64,000 nt of DNA, taken from NCBI RefSeq assembly GCF_029350975.1, contig NZ_JARKMR010000001.1, positions 558,001 to 622,000 on the forward strand, read 5' to 3'. Source of the stretch: Maribacter zhoushanensis. GTDB taxonomy: Bacteria > Bacteroidota > Bacteroidia > Flavobacteriales > Flavobacteriaceae. The notes below the pieces were generated by a model. The model saw only the letters and a program-made list of their open reading frames with translations. It was not told the DNA's origin and did not search any database. Within the stretch, counting starts at the first letter, position 1. Each line of letters opens with the position of its first letter. This document shows positions 18,688 through 27,904 of the stretch, piece after piece. Position numbers and translations under genes: made by a program.

Positions 18688-21600
18688 ATGATTGCAAAAT
18701 TACGCCTAGTTTTTACAATTACCATAGTATTTCTTTCCTTTTCCGGTTTGGCTCAAACTGCATATTGGAAAAATACGGAATTAAACAATACGGCTAAACA
18801 ATTCACTAAGCAACAGTTACGTGTAAATAAAGGAACGGCTTTTACACTTAATCAGCAACAGTTTTTAGAGGCACTTACAAATAGGGAAACCTCTAATATT
18901 ATTTATTTCCCTGATGAAACCGGTAAGTTAATTCCGTTTTTAGTGGAAGATGCCCATCTTTTTTCTGAAGGGCTTGCGCTAAAATATCCATCTATAAAAT
19001 CATATAAGGGCATTGCCTTGCATGATGCTACTAAACAAATTAGGTTTAGTGTTTCTAATAACGGTATTCAAAGTACCATGATGACTTCTGGTGAAAATGG
19101 GGCGTTGTTTATGCAAAAATCTGCTGATGATACATACGTTTTGTATCGCAGAACAGATCAAGATGAACAAGATGTTGACTTTGTATGTAAAACTGTGCCC
19201 GAAATCAAAGAATATTCGCAAAATCTTACCGCTAAATTGGTAGACGATCAAACATTGCGAAAGTTTAGGGTTGCTATTTCAGCTTCAGGTGAGTATACAG
19301 AATTTCATGGTGGTACAAAGGCAGATGCTCTTGCGGCAATAAATGCTACGCTGACGAGAATAAATGCAGTCTTTGAACGAGATTTGGCAATAACCTTAGA
19401 GTTGATAGCTAATACTGATCTTGTAATTTATACTGACCCAGAAACAGATCCTTATACAGGTAGTTTAAGTAGTCAAGTGCAAAATACGTTGACCACCGTA
19501 ATTGGGGAGGCTAATTATGATATAGGGCATCTTTTTAATCAGCAGGATAATACATTAGACGGTAATTCAGGTTTTATTGGTGCCGTGTGTACAGATAGCA
19601 GAAAGGGTAGTGGTTACACAACATTGTCTTCTCCCGTTGGCGATGCTTTTGATATTGATTTGGTTGCCCATGAAATGGGGCACCAGTTCGGAGCAAATCA
19701 TTCATTTTCTCATATTTCAGAAGGTACTACTGTTCAGGTAGAACCTGCTAGTGGTACCACCATTATGGGTTACGCAGGTATTACGGGGAATAACAATGTC
19801 GCATCTAATAGTGATGATTATTTTCATTATGTAAGCATAGTGCAGATACGAGATTACCTTGAAACCATTTCGTGTGGAGAGACAGAGGTGCTTACCAATA
19901 ACCCTCCTGTCATTACTCCTTTAACAGATTATGTTATACCAAAAGGAACTCCGTTTGTTCTTACTGGAGAGGCTACAGATGCCGATGCTACAAACATATT
20001 GAGCTATACTTGGGAGCAAATTGATAACGGAATAGTTACTCAGGCTACCTTTGGTCCGGATAATCCTGCCGGAGCTAATTTTAGATCATTGCCACCTAAG
20101 CTGACTCCAGAAAGATATTTTCCAAATTTAGATAGAATTTTAAGTGGTGAATTAACACAAACAGTTCCTACTTCTGGATCCGCTTGGGAAACGCTTTCTA
20201 ATGTAGGTCGTGATTTAAATTTTTCATTGACTGTGAGAGATAATGCCTTAAATGGCGGACAGTCAGATTCTGACGAGATGACGGTATCCGTAAGTAATGA
20301 AGCTGGTCCTTTTTTAATTAGTTCACAAACTACAGAAGAATCTTTTGAAGCAGGATCAATACAAACTATTACTTGGGATGTAGCCAATACTGATATTTCG
20401 CCGGTAAATGCTGAAACCGTTTCAATATTCTTATCCACAGACGGTGGTCTTACTTTTTCTATTGCGCTAGTTGAGAATACTTTGAACGATGGTAGCCAGA
20501 CTATAATTATACCAAATATTGCTACAGGTACGGGGCGTATTATGATTAAGGCAGATGACAATATTTTCTTTGCAATCAATGATGTTGATTTTGCTATTAC
20601 TCCGTCAGAGATCGTGCTTGATTTTGAAGAGGTGGTCTTTGATATTTGTAAACCAGACGATTTAAGTGTAGATTTTACTTATGAAACTGATTTAGGCTTC
20701 GATGAAGAAAGTACCTTTAGTGTACTTGATTTGCCAATAGGAATTACGGCAACATTTACACCCGTAGTTGCAGATGCCAATAATACTTTAGTTACTGTTG
20801 ACTTTGAGGGAATTTCGACTGTAGATGCCGGTATTTATCCAATTAGGGTTTTGGCGACCGCTGCTACGGTGACAAAAGAAATTACATTACAGCTAAGAAT
20901 ATATGACGACAACTTTGAAGAAGTAGTTTTAGTTTCTCCTGTAGATAATTTTGAAAATGCATCTACCGATGTATTATTGGAATGGGAAACATCAATAGGC
21001 AATACGCAGTACGATGTTGAAATTGCAGATGATGTTAATTTTATCAATGTTATAGAGTCAAGTACTGTAAGTGGTAGTTCTTTTTCGCCTACGCTAATAG
21101 ATAATAATAGTACTTATTTTTGGAGGGTTAAACCAAAAAATGATTGTGGCGAAGGTGTATTTAGTGCTCCTTTCATCTTTTCTACAGTGCAGTTTAATTG
21201 TACTACAAAGAGTGCTACGGGCATGCCAATTGCCATATCAAGTAGCGGTACGCCGGTGATTACTTCTAAAATCGTATTTTTTGAAGATTTACCTGTTGCA
21301 GATATTAATGTGCAATTAGATATTGAACATACCTTTTTGTCTGATTTGGTTATTAGTCTAACATCGCCCGCAGGAACTACGGTAACATTGGTTTCAAACT
21401 CTTGTGGAGATTCAAGAGATATCAATGCTATTTTTGATGATGATAGTCCGGCATTTACATGTTCTGTAAGTCCGGGTATTAGCGGTTCAGTTAAACCTTT
21501 GGGTAGTTTAAGTTCATTTAATGGGGAATCTATTCTTGGTGAGTGGACATTGGAAGTGAAAGACAATGCCCCTTCTGATGGTGGTAGTTTAAATTCCTTT

Positions 21601-22452
21601 GTTCTTGAGGCATGTGTAGAGGGAGAGTTTAGGCCAGATGCTGATAATGATGGCGTTTTTGACGATGGTGATGATTTGTGTTTAGGTACACCTGCTGGTC
21701 AAGAAGTCGATGCTTCAGGTTGTTCTATTTATCGTTTTCCGGTAGAGAATTTTATTGTAAGCTTAGAAAGCGAGACGTGTAGTGATAATAATGATGGTTC
21801 GTTGTCCATAGTGCCAAAGTTGGCGCTAGACTATGAAGTAATAGTAACTGGTAATGGATTAAGTCTAACACAGAATTTCTCCAATGCCTTTAATTTAGCC
21901 AATTTAGAATCTGGTAGCTATACTTTGTGCATCACTGGTACAGACGGTATAATTGCCTATCAAGAGTATTGTGTTGATGTACAGATTACAGAACCTTCAC
22001 CGTTAACTGTAATTTCTGACGTTGCCGTAGATGGCTCTCTGGTATCACTTGAATTAAATGGTTCATCTTTTTACACCATAGAATTGAATGGGGTTGCCAT
22101 ACAAACCGAAGAATCAACAATAGCATTGGATCTGAATAAAGAATTGAATACATTGAAAGTATATACAGATATACCATGTCAGGGTACTTATGAGGAACAG
22201 ATTGGTTTCTATGTAGAGCCTGTGGTATATCCCAATCCGGTAAAAGATATTGTTGAGGTGTATTTAGGTGCTCCACAAGAAGAAATAATCGTAAGTGTAT
22301 TTAGTTCAGATGGTAGATATATTTCTAATAAAACGGTTATGGTGAATGCTGGGGTAATGCAATTAGATTTAAGTTCGCTTTCTGCTGGTATCTATTATTT
22401 GAAGTATGAGGGAAAAACTATTAAAGGAACTTCTAAAGTAATTAAAGAATGA
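18688..22452 (+). CDS. secreted reprolysin-like metalloprotease with P-domain and type IX sorting domain
   Basis: 1254 residues. A signal peptide (FTITIVFLSFSGLAQ) is followed by a propeptide to about 180, then an M12B-like catalytic domain with zinc motif HEMGHQFGANHSF near residue 328 and a following Met-turn candidate TIMGYAG. Ig/FN3-like modules come next (about 410-830). A proprotein-convertase P-domain follows (about 840-980: DLVISLTSPAGTTVTLVS ... GEWTLEVKDNAPSDGG). A Ca-binding-like DADNDGVFDDGDD lies after it. The last ~75 residues (VYPNPVKDIVEV ... LSSLSAGIYYLKY) are a type A C-terminal sorting domain for T9SS export. It is likely a surface-bound or released protease. Confidence 0.93.
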   Translation: MIAKLRLVFTITIVFLSFSGLAQTAYWKNTELNNTAKQFTKQQLRVNKGTAFTLNQQQFLEALTNRETSNIIYFPDETGKLIPFLVEDAHLFSEGLALKYPSIKSYKGIALHDATKQIRFSVSNNGIQSTMMTSGENGALFMQKSADDTYVLYRRTDQDEQDVDFVCKTVPEIKEYSQNLTAKLVDDQTLRKFRVAISASGEYTEFHGGTKADALAAINATLTRINAVFERDLAITLELIANTDLVIYTDPETDPYTGSLSSQVQNTLTTVIGEANYDIGHLFNQQDNTLDGNSGFIGAVCTDSRKGSGYTTLSSPVGDAFDIDLVAHEMGHQFGANHSFSHISEGTTVQVEPASGTTIMGYAGITGNNNVASNSDDYFHYVSIVQIRDYLETISCGETEVLTNNPPVITPLTDYVIPKGTPFVLTGEATDADATNILSYTWEQIDNGIVTQATFGPDNPAGANFRSLPPKLTPERYFPNLDRILSGELTQTVPTSGSAWETLSNVGRDLNFSLTVRDNALNGGQSDSDEMTVSVSNEAGPFLISSQTTEESFEAGSIQTITWDVANTDISPVNAETVSIFLSTDGGLTFSIALVENTLNDGSQTIIIPNIATGTGRIMIKADDNIFFAINDVDFAITPSEIVLDFEEVVFDICKPDDLSVDFTYETDLGFDEESTFSVLDLPIGITATFTPVVADANNTLVTVDFEGISTVDAGIYPIRVLATAATVTKEITLQLRIYDDNFEEVVLVSPVDNFENASTDVLLEWETSIGNTQYDVEIADDVNFINVIESSTVSGSSFSPTLIDNNSTYFWRVKPKNDCGEGVFSAPFIFSTVQFNCTTKSATGMPIAISSSGTPVITSKIVFFEDLPVADINVQLDIEHTFLSDLVISLTSPAGTTVTLVSNSCGDSRDINAIFDDDSPAFTCSVSPGISGSVKPLGSLSSFNGESILGEWTLEVKDNAPSDGGSLNSFVLEACVEGEFRPDADNDGVFDDGDDLCLGTPAGQEVDASGCSIYRFPVENFIVSLESETCSDNNDGSLSIVPKLALDYEVIVTGNGLSLTQNFSNAFNLANLESGSYTLCITGTDGIIAYQEYCVDVQITEPSPLTVISDVAVDGSLVSLELNGSSFYTIELNGVAIQTEESTIALDLNKELNTLKVYTDIPCQGTYEEQIGFYVEPVVYPNPVKDIVEVYLGAPQEEIIVSVFSSDGRYISNKTVMVNAGVMQLDLSSLSAGIYYLKYEGKTIKGTSKVIKE

Positions 22453-23135
22453 TGCGTTTTTTAGTAGCTGTTTTATGTTTGTTTATGGCTGTGACCAGTT
22501 GTAAAAAGAAAAGTGCTGCAAACCCGCCAGAAGCTGTTTTTTTGGTGTTTCCGGAAGAGAATTCTGAATGTACTACGGGTGTTAGCTTAGGTGAAGAAAC
22601 CAGTCAAGTAGAGTTTAGGTGGAATTTAGCGGATAATACAGAGACATATGAACTGCGTGTTACCAATATAGCAACAGGTACTGTTCAGACCATAGTAACC
22701 GCTTCAAGTTCAGCTAAATTACCTTTGGCTAAAGGTGAGCAATTTTCTTGGTTTGTACGTTCTAGAAATAGTGAAATAGATGAAACTGTTTCTAGTCAAG
22801 AATGGTATTTTTACAATGCAGGTTCTAGGTCTACTTTTGCCCCGTTCCCGGCCACTATTATTGCTCCTGCGTCTTCAGATAACGTGTTTAAAGATATTAA
22901 TAACGAGGTTGAATTATCATGGTCCGCATCTGATTTAGATGATGATATTGCTAGTTGCGAAGTTTATTTTTCCGTAGAAACACCACCAATAGATTTAATT
23001 AGGGAACTATCGTCAACTGTAACAAGCGTAAAGGTTTCAGTGACATCAGATACTGTTTATTATTGGAAAGTCATTGTAATTGATCAAGAGGGTAATAGAT
23101 CAGATACTGGGGTGTATAGTTTTAAAGTACTCTAA
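22449..23135 (+). CDS. lipoprotein with fibronectin-III-like repeats
   Basis: 228 residues. The lipobox is LFMAVTSC at residues ~11-18. Two similar beta-sandwich modules follow: VEFRWNLADNTETYELRVT ... FSWFVRSRNSE and ELSWSASDLDDDIASCEVYF ... YYWKVIVIDQEGNRSD. These match FN3/SusE-like folds rather than an enzyme. Its ATG overlaps the stop of the metalloprotease (ATGA), so translation is coupled. It may help fold, bind or anchor that protease or its substrate (inference). It is convergent with pth, and the two ends overlap by four bases. Confidence 0.8.
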   Translation: MMRFLVAVLCLFMAVTSCKKKSAANPPEAVFLVFPEENSECTTGVSLGEETSQVEFRWNLADNTETYELRVTNIATGTVQTIVTASSSAKLPLAKGEQFSWFVRSRNSEIDETVSSQEWYFYNAGSRSTFAPFPATIIAPASSDNVFKDINNEVELSWSASDLDDDIASCEVYFSVETPPIDLIRELSSTVTSVKVSVTSDTVYYWKVIVIDQEGNRSDTGVYSFKVL

Positions 23136-23761
23136 GAATTATTGAATTGGTTCATGGTTCTTGCTATTCCGGCAAGTGCAAATGAATTAATAATTTCTGT
23201 AGATTTTTTTAAACGTTCTGGCATCAATGTTTTTTCCTCATCGTTCCATTGCCCCAATACGTATTCAACTTGTCTGCCTTTGCCAAAATCTGCACCAACA
23301 CCAAATCTATACCTATTATAAAGAATAGTTTGTAGAAACAGCTCTATGTCCTTTAATCCGTTATGACCTCCATTGCTTCCTTTTGTTTTTATGCGAATAG
23401 TTCCAAAAGGTAAATTAATATCGTCGGTTATCACTAAAACATTGCTTTGAGGAATTTTTTCTTTATCCATCCAATACTTTAAGGCTTTACCGCTACGATT
23501 CATATAAGTAGATGGTTTAAGGCAAATAATAGTCCTGCCTTTAATTTTATATGATCCTATGTCACCAAGTTTGGCGGTTTCAAAAGTAAAGTCGTTTACT
23601 TTGGCTACTTCATCCAATACTTTGAAACCTATATTGTGACGGGTTTCTGCATATTCCTCTCCTATATTGCCAAGACCGACAATTAAAAATTTCTTCATGG
23701 GATCTTTCTCTTCTGTAATTATGTTCTGGTTAGTAAAAAGAGATTTTAAAAACTGGAACAT
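23132..23761 (-). CDS. pth: peptidyl-tRNA hydrolase
   Basis: 209 residues. It releases peptides from prematurely dropped peptidyl-tRNA. Signatures are FLIVGLGNIGEEYAETRHNIGFKVLD (catalytic His in RHNIG), KPSTYMNRSGKAL and TDDINLPFGTIRIKTKGSNGGHNGLKDI. The first 21 residues (MFQFLKSLFTNQN...) precede the core start M-KKFLIVGLGN at 23698. They may be a real lineage extension or a mis-chosen start. It lies downstream of rplY on the same strand, but a terminator lies between. Confidence 0.94.
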   Translation of the reverse strand: MFQFLKSLFTNQNIITEEKDPMKKFLIVGLGNIGEEYAETRHNIGFKVLDEVAKVNDFTFETAKLGDIGSYKIKGRTIICLKPSTYMNRSGKALKYWMDKEKIPQSNVLVITDDINLPFGTIRIKTKGSNGGHNGLKDIELFLQTILYNRYRFGVGADFGKGRQVEYVLGQWNDEEKTLMPERLKKSTEIINSFALAGIARTMNQFNNS

Positions 23762-23791
23762 TGGTAATTTATTTTAAGATGTAAAAATACA

Positions 23792-23823
23792 AAAGCATCC
23801 TGATACAAGTACCAGGATGCTTT
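23792..23823 (-). terminator. rho-independent terminator after rplY
   Basis: An 11-bp stem (AAAGCATCCTG at 23792-23802 with its complement at 23813-23823) and a 10-base loop, followed on the minus strand by a T-rich run. It separates rplY from pth. Confidence 0.8.
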
Positions 23824-23847
23824 AATGTATAATTTAGACTGTTAAGA

Positions 23848-24480
23848 CTATTCTTGAGCAGCTTCTTCAGATGCACCTTCTGCACCTTCAGCTCCTTCTT
23901 CTCCATCTTCATCTTCGTCGTCAGTAACAACAGCGGTACGCGCAGTTTTAACTTGAACAACTACTTGACTTTCTGGGTGTAGAATAGTGAAATCTTCACT
24001 CATTAATGATGCTACAGAAATGTTTTGACCGATTTTCAACTTAGAAATATCGACGTTAAAGAAATCTGGTAATTTGCTTGGTAAAGCTTTAATGGCAAGT
24101 TTACGTTTTCTGAACAATAAACGTCCACCATTACGTACACCTGGAGAATTTCCTTCTAATGATACAGGAATATTCATAGTAACCATTTTATCATCGAATA
24201 ATTGATAAAAATCAATATGGATGATAGCATCTGTTACAGGGTGAAATTGAATATCTTGCATAATAGCTTTAACCGAAGTTCCGCCATCCAATTCAATTGC
24301 AACTGTGTGTGCATTTGGAGTGTAAACCAAATCTCTGAACGCTAGTTCATCTGCTGAAAAGTGTAATGGTTTTTCCCCTCCGTATACCACGCAAGGAACC
24401 TTTCCAGCATTACGTAGGGCTTTCGTTGCCTTTTTGCCCACGCTTTCTCTTTCTGATCCTTTAATTGTAATTGCTTTCAT
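23848..24480 (-). CDS. rplY: 50S ribosomal protein L25 / general stress protein Ctc
   Basis: 210 residues. The N-terminal 5S-rRNA-binding L25 domain ([32 protein letters not shown]) and the C-terminal TL5 domain ([35 protein letters not shown]) make it the long CTC form. It ends in a highly acidic Gly/Ala tail of ~20 residues. It is followed by its own terminator and preceded 40 bases upstream by prs on the same strand, a pairing common in Bacteroidota. Confidence 0.95.
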   Translation of the reverse strand: MKAITIKGSERESVGKKATKALRNAGKVPCVVYGGEKPLHFSADELAFRDLVYTPNAHTVAIELDGGTSVKAIMQDIQFHPVTDAIIHIDFYQLFDDKMVTMNIPVSLEGNSPGVRNGGRLLFRKRKLAIKALPSKLPDFFNVDISKLKIGQNISVASLMSEDFTILHPESQVVVQVKTARTAVVTDDEDEDGEEGAEGAEGASEEAAQE

Positions 24481-24520
24481 TATATATATAAAAAATTAAT
24501 ATTCTTGTTTTGCTTCTAAC

Positions 24521-25462
24521 TTACATTAAGAACTTAGAAGATATAGAGTTATTGTTGTGCACCTTGTCCATTACGTCTGCAAATAGATTGGCACAACTTA
24601 ATACTTTTACTTTATTGCTCTTTATTTCTATTGGAATAGAATCTGTTATAATCAGTTCCGTTAATTTAGAGTTTTCTATTTTTTCATAGGCATCTCCAGA
24701 CAATAGACCGTGCGTTGTTATAGCTCTTACACTGATAGCGCCGCGTTCCATCATTAGGTCGGCAGCTTTTGTTAATGTACCTGCCGTATCTACCATATCA
24801 TCTACAAGAACTACGTTTTTACCTTGAACATCACCTATTAATTCCATATGAGAAATTACATTGGCTTTTGCTCTTTGCTTATAGCAAACCACTACATCGC
24901 TGTCTAAAGCTTTTGAGTAAGCGTAAGCTCTTTTAGAACCACCCATATCCGGTGATGCAATAGTTAGGTTTTCTAAACCTAAATTCTTTAGGTACGGTAA
25001 AAATAACGTAGACGCAAATAGGTGATCTACCGGTTTTTCAAAGAAACCTTGAATTTGATCTGCATGCAGATCCATAGTTATAATTCTAGTAGCACCTGCA
25101 GTTTCTAGCATTTTTGCTACAAGTTTTGCGGCTATTGGTACTCTAGGTTTATCTTTTCTGTCTTGTCTTGCCCAACCAAAGTATGGCATTACTGCAGTTA
25201 TATGACGTGCAGATGCTCTTTTTGCCGCATCTATCATCAATAACATTTCCATCAAATTCTCAGGTCCAGGGTGCGTAGAGCCAATTATGAAAATTCGTGT
25301 TCCACGTATAGATTCTTCAAAAGAAGGTTGAAATTCACCGTCGCTATATCTTGAAAAAGATATTTTGCCGATTTCGGCACCATAGGCTTGGGCAATTTTC
25401 TCTCCTAAATCTTTACTCTGAGTACAAGCAAATATTTTTGGTTGTGGAACTTGGTATGACAT
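24521..25462 (-). CDS. prs: ribose-phosphate pyrophosphokinase
   Basis: About 313 residues. It makes PRPP from ribose 5-phosphate and ATP for nucleotide, His and Trp synthesis. The N-terminal pattern IFACTQSKDLGEKIAQ and the RYSDGEF segment, DLHADQIQGFF, and the PRPP-binding loop NVVLVDDMVDTAGTLTKAA are all present. An in-frame TTG at 25483 would add seven residues, but the ATG at 25462 gives the usual start MSYQVPQPK. It probably heads a prs-rplY unit. Confidence 0.96.
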   Translation of the reverse strand: MSYQVPQPKIFACTQSKDLGEKIAQAYGAEIGKISFSRYSDGEFQPSFEESIRGTRIFIIGSTHPGPENLMEMLLMIDAAKRASARHITAVMPYFGWARQDRKDKPRVPIAAKLVAKMLETAGATRIITMDLHADQIQGFFEKPVDHLFASTLFLPYLKNLGLENLTIASPDMGGSKRAYAYSKALDSDVVVCYKQRAKANVISHMELIGDVQGKNVVLVDDMVDTAGTLTKAADLMMERGAISVRAITTHGLLSGDAYEKIENSKLTELIITDSIPIEIKSNKVKVLSCANLFADVMDKVHNNNSISSKFLM

Positions 25463-25529
25463 GGTTTTCTTGTTGTTTTCCAAACAGTTACTTCAATTAT
25501 AATTTGAAGCAGTTGTTTTTAAGAAGGTG

Positions 25530-25537
25530 CAAATTTA
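25530..25537 (-). promoter_or_regulatory. possible -7 element of the prs promoter
   Basis: The minus strand reads TAAATTTG, an exact match to the Bacteroidota TAnnTTTG -7 consensus, 68 bases before the prs start codon. No clear -33 TTTG was found at the expected distance, so confidence is modest. Confidence 0.4.
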
Positions 25538-25583
25538 AAAATTAAATTTGGTTGCTAATGCATAAATCTTGATATTTTTGGTG

Positions 25584-25611
25584 TTGGAAAGAAAATAATT
25601 ATTTAGTTTTG
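25584..25611 (+). promoter_or_regulatory. Bacteroidota-type promoter for tRNA-Leu
   Basis: TTG at 25584-25586 and TAGTTTTG (TAnnTTTG) at 25604-25611 are separated by 17 bases, close to the -33/-7 spacing of sigma-ABfr promoters. The mature tRNA begins 43 bases downstream. Confidence 0.6.
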
Positions 25612-25653
25612 CAGTCCTGTTTTACAGGATGCCGTTTCTTAACGGTAAAATAT

Positions 25654-25733
25654 GCTCGAGTGGCGGAACTGGTAGACGCGCTGGATTCAAAATCCAGTTC
25701 TTCGGAGTGCGGGTTCGATTCCCGCCTCGAGTA
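25654..25733 (+). tRNA. tRNA-Leu (anticodon CAA)
   Basis: An 80-base cloverleaf. Acceptor arms GCTCGAG and CTCGAGT pair, with the G1-U72 pair seen in other bacterial tRNA-Leu. The D-loop contains TGGTAGAC. The anticodon stem is CTGGA/TCCAG with loop TTCAAAA, giving anticodon CAA. A variable arm is present (TTCTTCGGAGT), as is the T-loop GTTCGATTC. CCA is not encoded in full (A73 is followed by C, A, G). Its 3' end is the attachment site of the integrative element that follows. Confidence 0.93.
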
Positions 25734-25734
25734 C
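25722..25734 (+). repeat. attL core of the integrative element (tRNA 3' end)
   Basis: The 13 bases CCGCCTCGAGTAC, the last part of the tRNA-Leu T-arm and acceptor stem, recur at 40202-40214. With one mismatch the match extends four bases further left (ATT then C or A). This is the expected direct repeat produced by tyrosine-recombinase integration into a tRNA gene, and the tRNA stays intact on this side. Confidence 0.85.
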
Positions 25735-25740
25735 AGAGTA

Positions 25741-25782
25741 AAACCCTAACAACTTGAATTTCAAATTGTTAGGGTTTTTTTA
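25741..25782 (+). terminator. rho-independent terminator downstream of tRNA-Leu (carried by the element)
   Basis: A 12-bp stem (AAACCCTAACAA at 25741-25752 with its complement at 25766-25777) and a 13-base loop, followed by a run of T. It lies inside the element, so the integrated DNA supplies the tRNA with a replacement terminator. The presumed native one is stranded at 40222-40253. Confidence 0.85.
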
Positions 25783-26215
25783 TTAAGTTTAATGCCGGTA
25801 TTTTGCCGAATAAATACTGATTTTCACTTCTCCTCTTTTCTGTCTTTTAAAAGAAATTTCTTAGAAAATTTGCATTTTCTAAACAAAATAATTTATTAGT
25901 GACTACAATTAGTATTTTGAATAAAAAGCATATTCTTTCCAAATAGTATGCTAAGGATCCAATTTTTACGTTTACGCTAAGTAATTTAATTGGTGTTTTA
26001 GGAAAGTCTAATTAAATGTGGCATTAAATCAATTAAGTCCAATCAGGTTTAATTAAACTAGATACTTCTTTAGACTCATTTTTTACCTAAGTTTTTGTTG
26101 TGCATACTGCATAATACGTCCTGCTTGATTTTTTGATATTTATAATTTAGTACGAAGGTGAGCGTTGGTGGGACATATTTTTTTTCCAAGTTTGGCGTAG
26201 CGTTGGATTTTCACA
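25783..26215. other. left-end non-coding region of the element, with a candidate integrase arm site
   Basis: 433 bases without a credible gene. GCCGGTATTTTGCCGAATAA... at 25794-25818 nearly repeats 40046-40069 at the other end of the element in the same orientation, as expected for integrase arm-type sites. A 9-bp hairpin (TTAGAAAAT/ATTTTCTAA, 25861-25882) and several TTAAT-rich words around 25985-26060 may be further protein-binding sites. GTTGTGCATA at 26097-26106 is repeated inverted at 32587-32596, beyond the R-M operon. Confidence 0.55.
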
Positions 26216-27904
26216 CTATTTTAATTCTGTTATTGGTTCAAATTCTCCCATAATCGATTCCTCTATTGTTTCTGTAATATGTTTGGCTAGAATCAATTCA
26301 GATTCCATGTTCACATAGCATTTACCATTCAGAGATTTAAAATTTTTCGTTATTATAGATTCGTATTCTTTTAAAGTTGTTAATTTACATTTATAGAATT
26401 CAAATTCACAGCTTTTAGAATCATTAAAAAAATCAATAAAATGCTTTCTAAAATCTCTTTTTACTTCTTTCCTAAATTTCTGAGTTTTTATTATGTTGAA
26501 ATTGGTATAAGCTTTTAATACAAATAAGAAATTGATTTTATATTGATGAACAAATAAAGTATCTCTATCAAATAATCGTTCTTTGTAATGATATGATTTA
26601 ACGGGTAATTCTTTCTTTTTTTCTATTAAATGTTCATCAAAATTCTCTTCATTTTCGATGTAACCATATATGAAAAAGTTAGGCGTAATATTATAACCTT
26701 CAGTAAGTTCATCTCTATATCTTATTCCTTTTTTATAAGGCTTATCCTTGTCTTTATTTAATAAATCAATATTAAATTGAATTACATTTTTTGCATATGT
26801 AAACTGCTTGTATTTCGATAAATTACCGGCTTCTTTATTTGATTTGTAATATTTTGAATCTCCTATATAAAAGATGTTACTTGTGTCAATTAAAGATTGA
26901 TAGTCGTAAATATGGTCAATGATTTTGCCATCATCATTCTTTTTTAAATCTTGAAGTGAAACATCATCTATTTTTGTATTGTTTATTTCGTCTGAAAATA
27001 ATTTATCTATCATATCTTCAAATACTAAATTGTAATTGTTGACTGATATAAAATCTTCTCTTTTTCTTTTTGAACTACTTTTATCAGTTTGCGTAAAATA
27101 TATCTCACATAAAGAATACATTCTTCTTAAAGCGTCATTAAAGTAACGATACTTTATTTTTCGAAGTTTTGAAAGTCCATTTGACTGAAGATTTTTAAAT
27201 GATTTGCCTTTTATAACTGTAAAGGATTTATCAATTTTTAAATTAAGTTTATGTTCCTGGTTGAAGTTATTTAAAATTGAAAAGAAATATGTTAACAATT
27301 CTTCTTCTGTATTTTTAATTTTCTTTTTGTTTCTAATTGAAACGTAAATTGGCGAATTATTAGCAGTTAAAATAGGTAAAGACTTTCTTATAGTCTTTTC
27401 CCATTTCGGTTTTTTCGCTTGATTTGAATTATATTCTATATGCTTATATAAAATATGACTCTTGTTTTTTTTGTAATAGTTTACAAAAGACAATAGTAAA
27501 TCTAAATAAGAATATTCTTGGGTTCCTAGATTGGTGTTTAATTCGAATCTCTCTGATTTGTTTACGATTTGAGAATCTGTAATTCTTTTTCTATATTCTA
27601 AAAGGCTATTATAGAAATATAATGATGATTGCCGAATCCAATTAAACTGTATATCGTGTTTAATGTTTTTTAGAGAATTTAATTCTAATAATTCCTCCTT
27701 ATTTTTACCAAAAATGGAATTTATGTCATCAATCATAAATACTTTTGGCAACATATAAATTAATTCATTTTTTTCAAATGAATGATAGTAACCTACAGAT
27801 ATGATTTTCCCTTCTAAACCGTTTTGAGTATAAAATTTAGGGTCGTCAAAAATTTTTTGAAGAGTTAGAATTGGATAATATGCTCCTTCAATTAGAATTT
27901 TCAT
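26216..27904 (-). CDS. McrC/LlaJI-like restriction nuclease subunit
   Basis: 562 residues, last gene of the R-M operon, starting directly after the stop of the McrB-like gene. It is rich in Lys, Asn, Tyr and Ile. The overall plan fits McrC-type proteins: a long N-terminal part, then a PD-(D/E)XK-like core in which KIIDHIYDYQSL (Asp) is followed ~20 residues later by FYIGDSKYYK (Asp-x-Lys), around residues 330-360. In McrBC and LlaJI systems this subunit is the nuclease driven by a GTPase AAA+ partner, and the AAA+ gene lies immediately upstream. The assignment is from motif and context; sequence divergence is large. Confidence 0.72.
   Translation of the reverse strand: MKILIEGAYYPILTLQKIFDDPKFYTQNGLEGKIISVGYYHSFEKNELIYMLPKVFMIDDINSIFGKNKEELLELNSLKNIKHDIQFNWIRQSSLYFYNSLLEYRKRITDSQIVNKSERFELNTNLGTQEYSYLDLLLSFVNYYKKNKSHILYKHIEYNSNQAKKPKWEKTIRKSLPILTANNSPIYVSIRNKKKIKNTEEELLTYFFSILNNFNQEHKLNLKIDKSFTVIKGKSFKNLQSNGLSKLRKIKYRYFNDALRRMYSLCEIYFTQTDKSSSKRKREDFISVNNYNLVFEDMIDKLFSDEINNTKIDDVSLQDLKKNDDGKIIDHIYDYQSLIDTSNIFYIGDSKYYKSNKEAGNLSKYKQFTYAKNVIQFNIDLLNKDKDKPYKKGIRYRDELTEGYNITPNFFIYGYIENEENFDEHLIEKKKELPVKSYHYKERLFDRDTLFVHQYKINFLFVLKAYTNFNIIKTQKFRKEVKRDFRKHFIDFFNDSKSCEFEFYKCKLTTLKEYESIITKNFKSLNGKCYVNMESELILAKHITETIEESIMGEFEPITELK

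Noticed and set aside
20040..21566. Minus-strand open frames of 150-179 codons inside the metalloprotease
   Set aside because: Antisense to a gene with clear domain order; composition is that of a reverse frame of Thr/Ser-rich coding DNA.
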